64,000 nt of DNA from JACQFK01 sp036383955 (GTDB taxonomy: Bacteria > Planctomycetota > MHYJ01 > JACPRB01), in the NCBI GenBank assembly GCA_036383955.1, contig DASVNH010000221.1, positions 19,828 through 83,827 on the forward strand. Direction: 5' to 3'. Every line of letters begins with the position of its first letter. The stretch's first letter is position 1. The notes beneath the pieces are model-generated. The model saw only the letters and a list, made by a program, of their open reading frames with translations, did no database searches and had not been told where the DNA came from. Shown here one piece after another: positions 14,772-22,182 of the stretch. The position numbers and the translations under genes are program-made.

Positions 14772-15388
14772 GCCTGCCGCCGGAGGAAGTTGCCGAGGAC
14801 CGTCAGCCCCGCCTTCTGGCTCTTTTCCGGATGGAACTGGGTGGCCTGGATGTTGCCGCGCTCCACCACGGCCGCGAAGGCCGCGCCGTAGACGCAGCGG
14901 CCCGTCACCACCGACGGATCGTCCGGCCGCAGCACGTAGCTGTGCACGAAGTAGAAGTCCGCCCCCTCGCCCACGCCGGCGAGCAGGCCGTCGCGCTTCT
15001 CCGCGAGCACGCGGTTCCAGCCCATGTGCGGCACGCGCAGCGACGCGTCGGCGGGCTCGAGCCGCTCGGCGACCCCGGGAATCCAGCCCAGCCCCGCGTG
15101 GCGGCCGAACTCCGTGCCGGTCGTCGCGAGCAGCTGCATGCCCAGGCAGAGGCCCAGGAACGGCTTCCCGCGGCCCCGCACCTCCTCCTCGAGTGCCGCG
15201 ATCCAGCCGCCCGAGCGGAGATTGGCCATCGCGTCGCCGAAGGCCCCCACGCCCGGCAGGATGATCCGGTCCGCGTCGCGCAGCTCCTCGGGACGTCGCG
15301 CGACCCGCGCCGGCGAACCGAGCGCCTCGCAGGCGTTCGCGACCGAGCGGAGGTTGCCCATGCCGTAGTCGAGGATGGCGGGGCCCAC
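14765..15388 (-). CDS. HisH-like glutamine amidotransferase subunit
   Basis: A 207-residue class I glutaminase. Start GTG 15388 gives VGPAILDYGMGNLRSVANAC, the typical HisH opening. The catalytic Cys lies in GKPFLGLCLGMQLL, and the His-x-Glu pair in TQFHPEKSQKAGLTVLGNFL. It should hydrolyse glutamine and pass ammonia through the HisF-like partner to the amidotransferase. It follows the PseI gene by 4 bases and overlaps the HisF-like gene by 7 bases. Because neighbours are sugar genes and the HisF partner lacks a catalytic Asp, histidine biosynthesis is unlikely. Confidence 0.88.
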   Translation of the reverse strand: MGPAILDYGMGNLRSVANACEALGSPARVARRPEELRDADRIILPGVGAFGDAMANLRSGGWIAALEEEVRGRGKPFLGLCLGMQLLATTGTEFGRHAGLGWIPGVAERLEPADASLRVPHMGWNRVLAEKRDGLLAGVGEGADFYFVHSYVLRPDDPSVVTGRCVYGAAFAAVVERGNIQATQFHPEKSQKAGLTVLGNFLRRQAC

Positions 15389-15392
15389 GGCT

Positions 15393-16442
15393 CTAGGCCC
15401 CCTTCTCGAACATCGTCGGATCCAGCGGCGTGCCTTTCGACAGATCGCGCGACGCCCGCCGCCCCAGCACCTCGTCCAGGTGCCGCGGATGCATCCCGTG
15501 CCCCGGCCGGATCGAGCGGACGTTCTCGGCGCTGAGGAGCTCGCCTTTCGCGACGTCCTTCACCACGAAGAGCGAGCGCCGGAAGATCCGGCTGGGGGCC
15601 TCGCGCGGCGTGACGCCGAACGCCGCGGTCCCCAGGGCCGCCTCGGCCGTCCGGATCGCCGCCACCATCGCCGCGAACTCCGCCGGCTCCAGCGAGAACG
15701 CGCTGTCCGGCCCGGGACGCGCTCTCGACAGCGTGAAGTGCTTCTCGACGACGCACGCGCCGAGCGTGACCGCCGCCACCGGCACCGCGATCCCCAGCGT
15801 GTGGTCCGAGAGGCCCACCGGGACCTTCAGCGCCTCAGCCAGCGCGGGGATCGAGCGCAGGTTCATCTCCTCGGGCGGCGCGGGATACGCGCTGTTGCAC
15901 TTGAGCACGGCGATCTCGCGGGCCCCGGCCCCGCGGGCGGCGTCGACGGCCTCCCGGATCTCCTCGAGCGTCGACATCCCCGTCGAGAGGATCATCGGCT
16001 TGCCGGTCCGCGCCGTCTTGCGGATCAGCCCCAGGTCCACGATCTCGAACGAGGCGATCTTGTACGCCGGGACGCCCAGCGTCTCCAGGAAGTCGACGGC
16101 CGTCGCGTCGAACGGCGAGGAGAACAGATCGATTCCGATCCGGTCCGCCTCGGCCTTCAACGCCGGCTGCCACTCCCACGGCATGTGGGCCTTCCGGTAG
16201 AGCTCGTACAGCGTCTCGCCTTCCCAGATCGTCCCCTTCCCGATCCGGAACTGCTCCCGGTCCGACTTCAGCGTCAGCGTGTCCGCCGTGTAGGTCTGCA
16301 GCTTGACGGCGTCCGCCCCGGCCTCCTTCGCCGCGCGCACGATCCGCAGCGCGACGTCCAGCTCGCCGTGGTGGTTGGCCGACATCTCCGCGATGACGTA
16401 GGCCGGCCGGCCGGGCCCGATCTCGCGTCCTTTGATCTTCAT
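15393..16442 (-). CDS. pseI: Pseudaminic acid synthase-type NeuB-family enzyme (PseI)
   Basis: A 349-residue NeuB-family sialic acid synthase. The N-terminal TIM-barrel has YVIAEMSANHHGELDVALRI, GADAVKLQTYTADTLT, FSSPFDATAVDFLETLGVPA, and MILSTGMSTLEEI (substrate and PEP site); the C-terminal SAF antifreeze-like domain (residues 280-349) has RRSLFVVKDVAKGELLSAEN. It condenses phosphoenolpyruvate with a 2,4-diacetamido-6-deoxy hexose. The YELYRKAHMPWEW segment and the neighbouring PseB/C/G/H genes favour pseudaminic over legionaminic or neuraminic acid. ATG 16442 overlaps the PseG-PseH stop by four bases (ATGA). Confidence 0.9.
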   Translation of the reverse strand: MKIKGREIGPGRPAYVIAEMSANHHGELDVALRIVRAAKEAGADAVKLQTYTADTLTLKSDREQFRIGKGTIWEGETLYELYRKAHMPWEWQPALKAEADRIGIDLFSSPFDATAVDFLETLGVPAYKIASFEIVDLGLIRKTARTGKPMILSTGMSTLEEIREAVDAARGAGAREIAVLKCNSAYPAPPEEMNLRSIPALAEALKVPVGLSDHTLGIAVPVAAVTLGACVVEKHFTLSRARPGPDSAFSLEPAEFAAMVAAIRTAEAALGTAAFGVTPREAPSRIFRRSLFVVKDVAKGELLSAENVRSIRPGHGMHPRHLDEVLGRRASRDLSKGTPLDPTMFEKGA

Positions 16443-17854
16443 GCGGGCGCCCTCAGGACCCAGTGAAGGGCCTCCGGATGATTCGGCGCCCCCGGGGCCG
16501 CGCTCTCGAAGCCGGCGTCGGCGAACGCGCGCGCCGAGGCCTCGTTCCCCGGCTTCACGTAGGCTCGGACGACCCGGGCCGTCGACGTCTCGAACAACGC
16601 CGCGCAGGCGCGGCGGAGGATATCGCCGCCCCAGCCGCGGCCGCGCGCGCCCTTCGCCAGGCTCACGGAGACGACCGCCTCGGCGCCCTGGACGTCGAAC
16701 CGCGTCTGCCCCATCGGGACGCCCTCCTCCTCCACGATGTACAGGAAGCAGCCCGGATCGTCCAGCTTTCGCCGGAGCCAGGCGACGTGGGTCTCCCAAG
16801 GAATGGGGGCCGGCGTGAAGGACACGGCCCGGACCTCCGGATCGTTCGCCCACTCCCAGAGGACGCGGGCGTCGGCGTCCGACGCCCTCCGCAGGCGGAG
16901 CAGCCCGGCTTCGAGGGCCGCGGCGACGCGATCCGCGCCTCGGCCGTCGACGAGCGCCCGCCCCCGCTCCGCGAGACGGGCCCGGCGCGGGCCGTCGGCG
17001 AGCAGGGCGTCCAGTCCGTCCTCCGGCCGCAGGGCCGCGCCGGCCGCGGCCAGCGCGTCCGCGTTCGGCCGCTGGTTTTCCGCGGCCACGACGAGCATCG
17101 ACGGCACGCCCATGTAGGCCAGCTCCCAGGCGGTCCCGCCGGCCCCGGAGATCGCCGCGTCGGCCCAGGCCATCCGCGCGGCCATGCCGGGGCCGCCGGT
17201 TTCGAGGCGGATCGACGTCCCCGCGACGGCGCGCTCGAGGACGGACCGATGGGGGTTGTCGGGGCCGAGGAGGACGACCGTCTCCGGGCGGGGCTCCGGC
17301 CGCGCGACGAGGGTCTCGACGACCCGGAGCGTCGCGTTGCCGGGATCGGCGCCGCCGAGCGTCACGAGCAGCGTGCGCGCGAGGGCGGGCTTGGGCGCCG
17401 GGCGGAGGCCCCGGAACTCGCGGCGGAGCAGCGCGTAGCGGGTCCCGAGCAGCAGGCGGGCGCCGGCGGGCCGACGGCGGTACGCGTCCTCGCGCGCCGC
17501 CAGGTTCACGTCGAGGATCGCGTCGGCGGCGTACTCCCCCGCGCGCCCGTGGTCGTCGATCGCCAGCACGCGGAGACCCGCGTCCCGCAGCGCCCGAAGA
17601 TAGCCGGAGTCGAAACGATAGCCGTCCACGACGACCCAGTCGGCGGCCCGCGCCCGCGCCGTCTCGATCGCGCGCTCGACGTCGCCCGCCTCCGGGGCAG
17701 GGATCGTTTCGAAGTCCTCCACGTCCGGCGCGTTCGTCAGGAAGGCGGCCCGGCCGCCGCGGTCCCGCCAGGCATGGGCGAGGGCGAGGCAGCGCATCAC
17801 GTGGCCGGACCCGATCCGGGTTCCGGCGTCCGCCCTGATCAACAGGGACCTCAT
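16439..17854 (-). CDS. PseG-PseH fusion: UDP-sugar hydrolase plus N-acetyltransferase
   Basis: A 471-residue two-domain protein. Residues 1-315 are PseG-like: IRADAGTRIGSGHVMRCLAL (the catalytic His of PseG lies in this G-S-G-H motif), WVVVDGYRFDSGYLRAL, LVTLGGADPGN and SGAGGTAWELAYMGVPSML. Residues 325-471 are a GNAT acetyltransferase (LRLRRASDADARVLWEWAND, GRGWGGDILRRA for acetyl-CoA binding, then YVKPGNEASARAFADAGFES), matching PseH. In Campylobacter these are separate proteins. The fusion should acetylate the C4 amine and remove UDP from the sugar, the third and fourth steps to pseudaminic acid. The start is ATG 17854. Confidence 0.88.
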   Translation of the reverse strand: MRSLLIRADAGTRIGSGHVMRCLALAHAWRDRGGRAAFLTNAPDVEDFETIPAPEAGDVERAIETARARAADWVVVDGYRFDSGYLRALRDAGLRVLAIDDHGRAGEYAADAILDVNLAAREDAYRRRPAGARLLLGTRYALLRREFRGLRPAPKPALARTLLVTLGGADPGNATLRVVETLVARPEPRPETVVLLGPDNPHRSVLERAVAGTSIRLETGGPGMAARMAWADAAISGAGGTAWELAYMGVPSMLVVAAENQRPNADALAAAGAALRPEDGLDALLADGPRRARLAERGRALVDGRGADRVAAALEAGLLRLRRASDADARVLWEWANDPEVRAVSFTPAPIPWETHVAWLRRKLDDPGCFLYIVEEEGVPMGQTRFDVQGAEAVVSVSLAKGARGRGWGGDILRRACAALFETSTARVVRAYVKPGNEASARAFADAGFESAAPGAPNHPEALHWVLRAPA

Positions 17855-17859
17855 GGCGC

Positions 17860-19020
17860 TCAGCCGCCCAGCGCGCCCTTCAACGTCCGCACGACGCGGC
17901 GGACGTCGGCTTCCGTCATCCGCGGGAACAGCGGCAGCGAGATCTCGGCGTCGTAGAACGCTTCCGCCCGCGGGCAGAGGCCGCGGCGGGTGCGCAAGCG
18001 CTTCTGGTAGTAGGGCTGGAGGTGGACGGGGATGTAGTGCACCTGCACGCCCAGGCCGGCCGCCCGGAGCGCGTCGAAGACGGCGCGCCGCGACGGCCCG
18101 CCCGGCCGTACCCGGACGGGATACAGGTGATAGGAGTGCTCGGCCCAGGGACGCTGCACGGCCGCGGCGACGCCGGGGACGTCGCGGAGCAGCTCGTCGT
18201 AGAGCGCCGCCCGGCGGCGGCGGGTCTTCACGAAGCCGTCCGCCTTCTTGAGCTGCGAGTGCCCGAGCGCGCATTGGAAGTCGGTGATGCGGTAGTTGTA
18301 GCCGAGCTCCCGCATCTCGTAGTACCAGGGGCCCTCGTTCCGGGACATCTCGGCCGGATCCTTGGTGATGCCGTGGCCCCGGAAGAGCAGCAGGCGGCGG
18401 CGGAAGGCGTCGTCGTCCGTCGTCACCATGCCGCCCTCGCCGGTGGTAATGTGCTTGACCGGGTGGAAACTGAAGACGGTAAGATCGGCGAGGCCGCCGA
18501 CGCGGCGGCCGCGGTAGCGCGCCCCCAGGGCGTGGGCGGCGTCCTCGATCACGACCAGGCCGTGCTTGCGCGCGACGCGCCGAATCGCGGCGAGGTCGCA
18601 GGGATGGCCGGCGAAGTCGACGGGCAGGACGGCCTTCGTCCGGCGGGTGACCGCCGCCTCGAGGGCCTTCGGGTCTATCAGGGCGGTGTCGGCCTCGACG
18701 TCGCAAAAGCGGGGGGTGGCGCCGGCGTAGAGGACGGCGTTGGCCGTGGCCACGAAGGTGATGGGCGGCACGACGGCCTCGTCGCCGGGCCCGAGGCCCG
18801 CGGCGAAGCCGCAGGCGTGGAGGGCGGCCGTGCCGGACGAGAACGCGACGGCGTGGCGGGCGCCGGCGTGGCGGGCGAAGGCCTCCTCGAAGAGGCCGAC
18901 GGCGGGCCCCTGCGTGATCCAGGCGGAGCGGAGGGTCCGCGCCACTTCGCCGACGTCGTCGGCGTCGATGGACTGGGTGGAATACGGCAGCGGAGCCGGC
19001 CGGCTCCGGCGAGAGCTCAC
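17860..19020 (-). CDS. pseC: UDP-4-amino-4,6-dideoxy-GlcNAc-type aminotransferase (PseC)
   Basis: A 386-residue PLP-dependent aminotransferase from GTG 19020, which overlaps the PseB stop (GTGA). Motifs: FSSGTAALHACGFAAGLGPG, DEAVVPPITFVATANAVLYA, VIEDAAHALGARY (Asp), and FSFHPVKHITTGEGGMV, with the PLP lysine in HPVKHIT and the FHPVK-I-T signature of PseC. It should aminate the C4-keto sugar made by PseB. The upstream in-frame sequence to 19137 reads as low-complexity shadow of pseB and is excluded. PseC, PseB and the PseG-PseH gene are contiguous in one operon. Confidence 0.88.
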   Translation of the reverse strand: MSSRRSRPAPLPYSTQSIDADDVGEVARTLRSAWITQGPAVGLFEEAFARHAGARHAVAFSSGTAALHACGFAAGLGPGDEAVVPPITFVATANAVLYAGATPRFCDVEADTALIDPKALEAAVTRRTKAVLPVDFAGHPCDLAAIRRVARKHGLVVIEDAAHALGARYRGRRVGGLADLTVFSFHPVKHITTGEGGMVTTDDDAFRRRLLLFRGHGITKDPAEMSRNEGPWYYEMRELGYNYRITDFQCALGHSQLKKADGFVKTRRRRAALYDELLRDVPGVAAAVQRPWAEHSYHLYPVRVRPGGPSRRAVFDALRAAGLGVQVHYIPVHLQPYYQKRLRTRRGLCPRAEAFYDAEISLPLFPRMTEADVRRVVRTLKGALGG

Positions 19021-19988
19021 TTCTCCCCCAGCATGGTCCGGAGCTCCCCGGCGCCGATCATCCGGGGATTGGTGTCGCTGCTGTAGCAGAAGCGGTCGGG
19101 GACCGGCTTGCCGCCGGCGACCTTTTCTTCGCCCCACCAGGGGAAGTCGGGCTGGATGACGTAGTAGTCGTCGAACTCGATCGTGCGGCGAGCGTCGTCC
19201 TCCGGGACGAGCACCTCGTGCAGCTTCTCGCCGGAACGGATGCCGACGATGTCGTGCTTGCAGCCCGGGGCGACGACCTCGGCGAGGTCCATCAGCTTCA
19301 TGCTGGCGAGCTTCGGCACGAAGATCTCGCCGCCGTGCTGGAGGTCGAGGCAGCGGATGACGAAATCGACGCCCTGCTCCAGCGTGATCCAGAAGCGGGT
19401 CATGCGCGGGTCGGTGATGGGGATGCGGCCCTCGGCCTTGAGCTTCTTGAAGAGGGGGATGACGCTGCCGCGGCTGTTGATGACGTTGCCGTAGCGGACG
19501 ACGGCGAAGCGGGTCTGGTGCCGGCCGGCGTAGGAGTTGCCGGCGACGAAGAGCTTGTCGGCGCAGAGTTTCGTGGCGCCGTAGAGGTTGATCGGGCTCG
19601 CGGCCTTGTCGGTGCTCAGGGCGATGACGCGCTCGACGTTGCGGTCGATGGCCGCCTCGATCACGTTCTGGGAGCCCATGACGTTGGTGGCGATGACCTC
19701 GGTGGGATTGTACTCGCCGGAAGGGACCTGCTTGAGCGCGGCGGCATGGACGACGACGTCCACTCCGTCGAAGGCGCGCTCGAGGCGGCGGAGGTCGCGG
19801 ATGTCGCCGAGAAAGAAGCGCACGCAGGGGTCGGTGAACTGCTGGGCCATCTCGGACTGCTTCAGCTCGTCCCGGCTGAAGACGATGAGACGGCGAGGCT
19901 TGTGGCGCTGGAGCATCGTGGCGACGAACTTCTGACCGAACGATCCCGTGCCGCCGGTGATGAGGACGGATTTGGCCTTCCAGTCCAA
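19017..19988 (-). CDS. pseB: UDP-GlcNAc 4,6-dehydratase/5-epimerase (PseB), first gene of the operon
   Basis: A 323-residue SDR protein: SVLITGGTGSFGQKFVATML (NAD site), VVHAAALKQVPSGEYNPTEV, the Ser-Thr-Asp-Lys motif ALSTDKAASPINLYGATKLC with Tyr-x-x-x-Lys, and EKLHEVLVPEDDARRTIEFD. It dehydrates UDP-GlcNAc with inversion at C5 in the first step of pseudaminic acid synthesis. I chose TTG 19988 (LDWKAKSVLITGGTGSFG) with GAAAGGG 5 bases upstream, because it gives the usual PseB N-terminus; ATG 20021 in frame is an alternative that would lie inside a TAGAAT box. Confidence 0.88.
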   Translation of the reverse strand: MDWKAKSVLITGGTGSFGQKFVATMLQRHKPRRLIVFSRDELKQSEMAQQFTDPCVRFFLGDIRDLRRLERAFDGVDVVVHAAALKQVPSGEYNPTEVIATNVMGSQNVIEAAIDRNVERVIALSTDKAASPINLYGATKLCADKLFVAGNSYAGRHQTRFAVVRYGNVINSRGSVIPLFKKLKAEGRIPITDPRMTRFWITLEQGVDFVIRCLDLQHGGEIFVPKLASMKLMDLAEVVAPGCKHDIVGIRSGEKLHEVLVPEDDARRTIEFDDYYVIQPDFPWWGEEKVAGGKPVPDRFCYSSDTNPRMIGAGELRTMLGEK

Positions 19989-20058
19989 GCGGGCCCTTTC
20001 GAAATGGTGAACGCGGGGCATTCTACGCGCCTCGGCGTCCGAGCGCAAGCGAGCCCCA

Positions 20059-20088
20059 TTTACATCCCGCGGCCTTCTGCCTTATAGT
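20059..20088 (+). promoter_or_regulatory. Promoter of the phosphoglycosyl transferase gene
   Basis: TTTACA at 20059-20064, an 18-base spacer and TATAGT at 20083-20088. ATG 20102 follows 13 bases later, so the leader is about 6 bases. It fires in the opposite direction to the pseB operon. Confidence 0.6.
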
Positions 20089-20101
20089 GGGCGATCCCCG
20101 C

Positions 20102-20656
20102 ATGAAACGCTGCGTCGACCTGCTGATCGCCCTCGCGGGCGTCCTGGCGTTGTGGCCGGCTCTCCTGCTCATCGCCGCGCTGATCCGCCGCGACTCGCCC
20201 GGCCCCGCCCTCTACCGCCAGACGCGGATCGGCCGCGGCGGCCGGACGTTCGAGATCTACAAGTTCAGGAGCATGGTCGTCGACGGCCACAAGGTCGGTC
20301 CGCCGACGACCCAGGACCAGGATCCCCGGATCACGCGGATCGGCCGGGTCCTGCGCCGGACGAGCCTGGACGAACTGCCCCAGCTGCTCAACGTGCTCAA
20401 GGGCGACATGAGCCTCGTCGGGCCCCGGCCCGAGCTTCCGCTGCAGCGCGCCAACTATTCCGAGGGCGAATGGGCCCTCCGGCATCGCGTGCGCCCCGGG
20501 CTCACGGGCCTCGCCCAGGTGAACGGCCGGCATTCCGTCGATCCCGCCGACCGCAAGGCCATGGACCTCCGCTACGTCCGCCAGGTCGGCGTGGCCCTCG
20601 ACCTCCGGATCTTCATCCTGACGCTCCGCGAGGTCCTGCTCCGAGGCTCCGCTTGA
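20102..20656 (+). CDS. Monotopic phosphoglycosyl transferase (PglC/WcaJ family)
   Basis: A 184-residue member of the bacterial sugar transferase family. It starts MKRCVDLLIALAGVLALWPA, a re-entrant membrane helix with the Pro kink of monotopic enzymes, followed by the family signature YKFRSMVVDG, a TSLDELPQLLNVLKGDMSLVGPRPE catalytic block (Asp-Glu pair in LDELPQ) and VRPGLTGLAQVNGR. The size matches PglC rather than the longer five-helix WcaJ. It transfers a sugar phosphate from a UDP-sugar to undecaprenyl phosphate, initiating glycan assembly on the inner membrane. Start ATG 20102; a GTG 15 bases upstream overlaps the -10 box and was rejected. Confidence 0.9.
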   Translation: MKRCVDLLIALAGVLALWPALLLIAALIRRDSPGPALYRQTRIGRGGRTFEIYKFRSMVVDGHKVGPPTTQDQDPRITRIGRVLRRTSLDELPQLLNVLKGDMSLVGPRPELPLQRANYSEGEWALRHRVRPGLTGLAQVNGRHSVDPADRKAMDLRYVRQVGVALDLRIFILTLREVLLRGSA

Positions 20657-22149
20657 ACCCGCCGGAGACGTCCCCCTTCGCGTCGCGCCGGGCCGTCGCC
20701 GCCATCGCCCTCGCCGCCTTCGCGGTCCGCCTCTACATCCACCTCCTCTCGCCCGTCATCGCGGCGGATTCCGCGGTCTACCTGGAGACGGCCGACCTCC
20801 TCCGCCGCCTCCCGCTCTCCGCGGTCGTCGACGTCGCCGAGGTTCATCCGTTCTATCCCCTGCTGACGTGGCTGCTCGGGTCGGTCGTTCCCGACCTCGC
20901 GCTCGCCGCCACCCTGATCTCCCTTCTCGCGTCGGCGGCCGCCGTCTGGCCGCTGCACGCCTTGTTCCGGCTCGCGTGGCCGTCGACGACCGCCTCCGCC
21001 GCCTGCCTGCTCTTCGCCCTGCATCCCATCGTGGCCTCGGAGACGGCCGACGCCCTGCCCACCGCGACGCAGATCCTGCTGTTCGCGTCCGCGCTCGCGA
21101 GCGGGCTGAGCGCCTTCCGGGGCGGCCCCTGGGGGCTCTACCCGCTCGCGGGGGCCTGCTCCGCGCTGGCCTATCTCACGCGGACCGAGGGCCTGCTCAG
21201 CGGCCTCCTGCTCGCCGCCGCGGGGATCGCCACCGCGATCCGGCGTCCCGCGGGCTTCAGCTTCCGCCGCTTCTCCGCGGGCGCGGGCGCCGCGCTCCTC
21301 GCGGCCGTCGTGCTCGCGGGACCGTACGTCGCCCAATTGAGCCGCAAGGCCGGCCGGTTCACGCTGACGGCGAAGGGCGGCGGGACCGTCCTGCTGAAGG
21401 CCCTGCAGGGAGAAGGCAGCGAAGTCCGGCGGACGGACACGAGCTTCCCCTTCCTGCCCACGCTGTGGCGGAAGATCAGCTACGCGTTCTTCGCGCCGCT
21501 CCTGCCCTTCCTGGCGGCGGGGTTCTACCTCGAGCGCCGCGAAACCCGCCGGCGTCTCGGCCACCTCCTGATCGCCCTGGCCACGCTGGGGCCGCCGATC
21601 CTCCTCTTCACGCTCAACCGGCATTTCCGGCCCAGCCACCGCTATTTCCTCACGGGCGTCGTGCTCATGCTGCCCTGGACGGCCTCGGCGATGCTCGCCC
21701 TCCTGGACGCCCTCCGGCGGCGCTTTCCCGCCACGCCCCTCCCGGCCGCCGCGGCCGGCGTCCTGCTCCTCGCGCTCCTCGTCGGCAAGAACGCGCTGCC
21801 CGGACGTCCCGAGGAGAAGGTCCTCCGGGAGGCCGGCGTCTGGCTCGCGGAGCATCCACCCGGCCCTTCGCCCTGGAGGCTCGTCTCCTCGAGCGACAAG
21901 CTCTCGTGGTACGCGCGCGCGGCGCACGTGGCCCTGGCCGTCGACGGCGCGGACGCGGCGGCCGGCACCCTCGCCCTCTGCCGGGCCGCTGACGCGCGGG
22001 CCTTGGCGATCGACGGCCGGTCCGCGGCCGAGCTCGGCGGGGCCGCCTATCTCGAGGCGCTGGCGCGGTCCGGCTTCGCGACGCTCAAGGAGTTCCCGGC
22101 GGGCCCGGGACGTCTGGCCGTGTGGATCCTCCAGCCACCTCCCCCCTGA
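20653..22149 (+). CDS. Integral membrane glycosyltransferase, GT39/ArnT-like
   Basis: A 498-residue protein with 10 or more membrane helices from TTG 20653 (overlapping the previous stop). Early in the sequence is the acidic loop ADSAVYLETADLLRRLPLS, then EVHPFYPLLTWLLGS (Glu-x-His-Pro), corresponding to the DE/EHxPxY type motif of GT39/GT83 lipid-linked sugar transferases. A soluble extracytoplasmic domain follows after residue 370. It should use a polyprenyl-phosphate sugar donor to glycosylate lipid- or surface-linked acceptors. It overlaps the PglC-like gene by 4 bases, so the two are probably co-expressed. Confidence 0.7.
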   Translation: MNPPETSPFASRRAVAAIALAAFAVRLYIHLLSPVIAADSAVYLETADLLRRLPLSAVVDVAEVHPFYPLLTWLLGSVVPDLALAATLISLLASAAAVWPLHALFRLAWPSTTASAACLLFALHPIVASETADALPTATQILLFASALASGLSAFRGGPWGLYPLAGACSALAYLTRTEGLLSGLLLAAAGIATAIRRPAGFSFRRFSAGAGAALLAAVVLAGPYVAQLSRKAGRFTLTAKGGGTVLLKALQGEGSEVRRTDTSFPFLPTLWRKISYAFFAPLLPFLAAGFYLERRETRRRLGHLLIALATLGPPILLFTLNRHFRPSHRYFLTGVVLMLPWTASAMLALLDALRRRFPATPLPAAAAGVLLLALLVGKNALPGRPEEKVLREAGVWLAEHPPGPSPWRLVSSSDKLSWYARAAHVALAVDGADAAAGTLALCRAADARALAIDGRSAAELGGAAYLEALARSGFATLKEFPAGPGRLAVWILQPPPP

Positions 22150-22182
22150 TTCTTCTGTCGCGCGGTCCCCGCATCGTGTTGA

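Noticed and set aside
13983..15388. A histidine biosynthesis operon suggested by hisH and hisF
   Set aside because: No other his gene is near; the HisF-like protein lacks the first catalytic Asp and the genes sit between PseI and an N-acetyl sugar amidotransferase.
20022..20048. Upstream start of pseB at 20048 or ATG 20021
   Set aside because: A TAGAAT box overlaps ATG 20021, and TTG 19988 has a ribosome-binding site and yields the normal PseB N-terminus. ATG 20021 remains a possible alternative.
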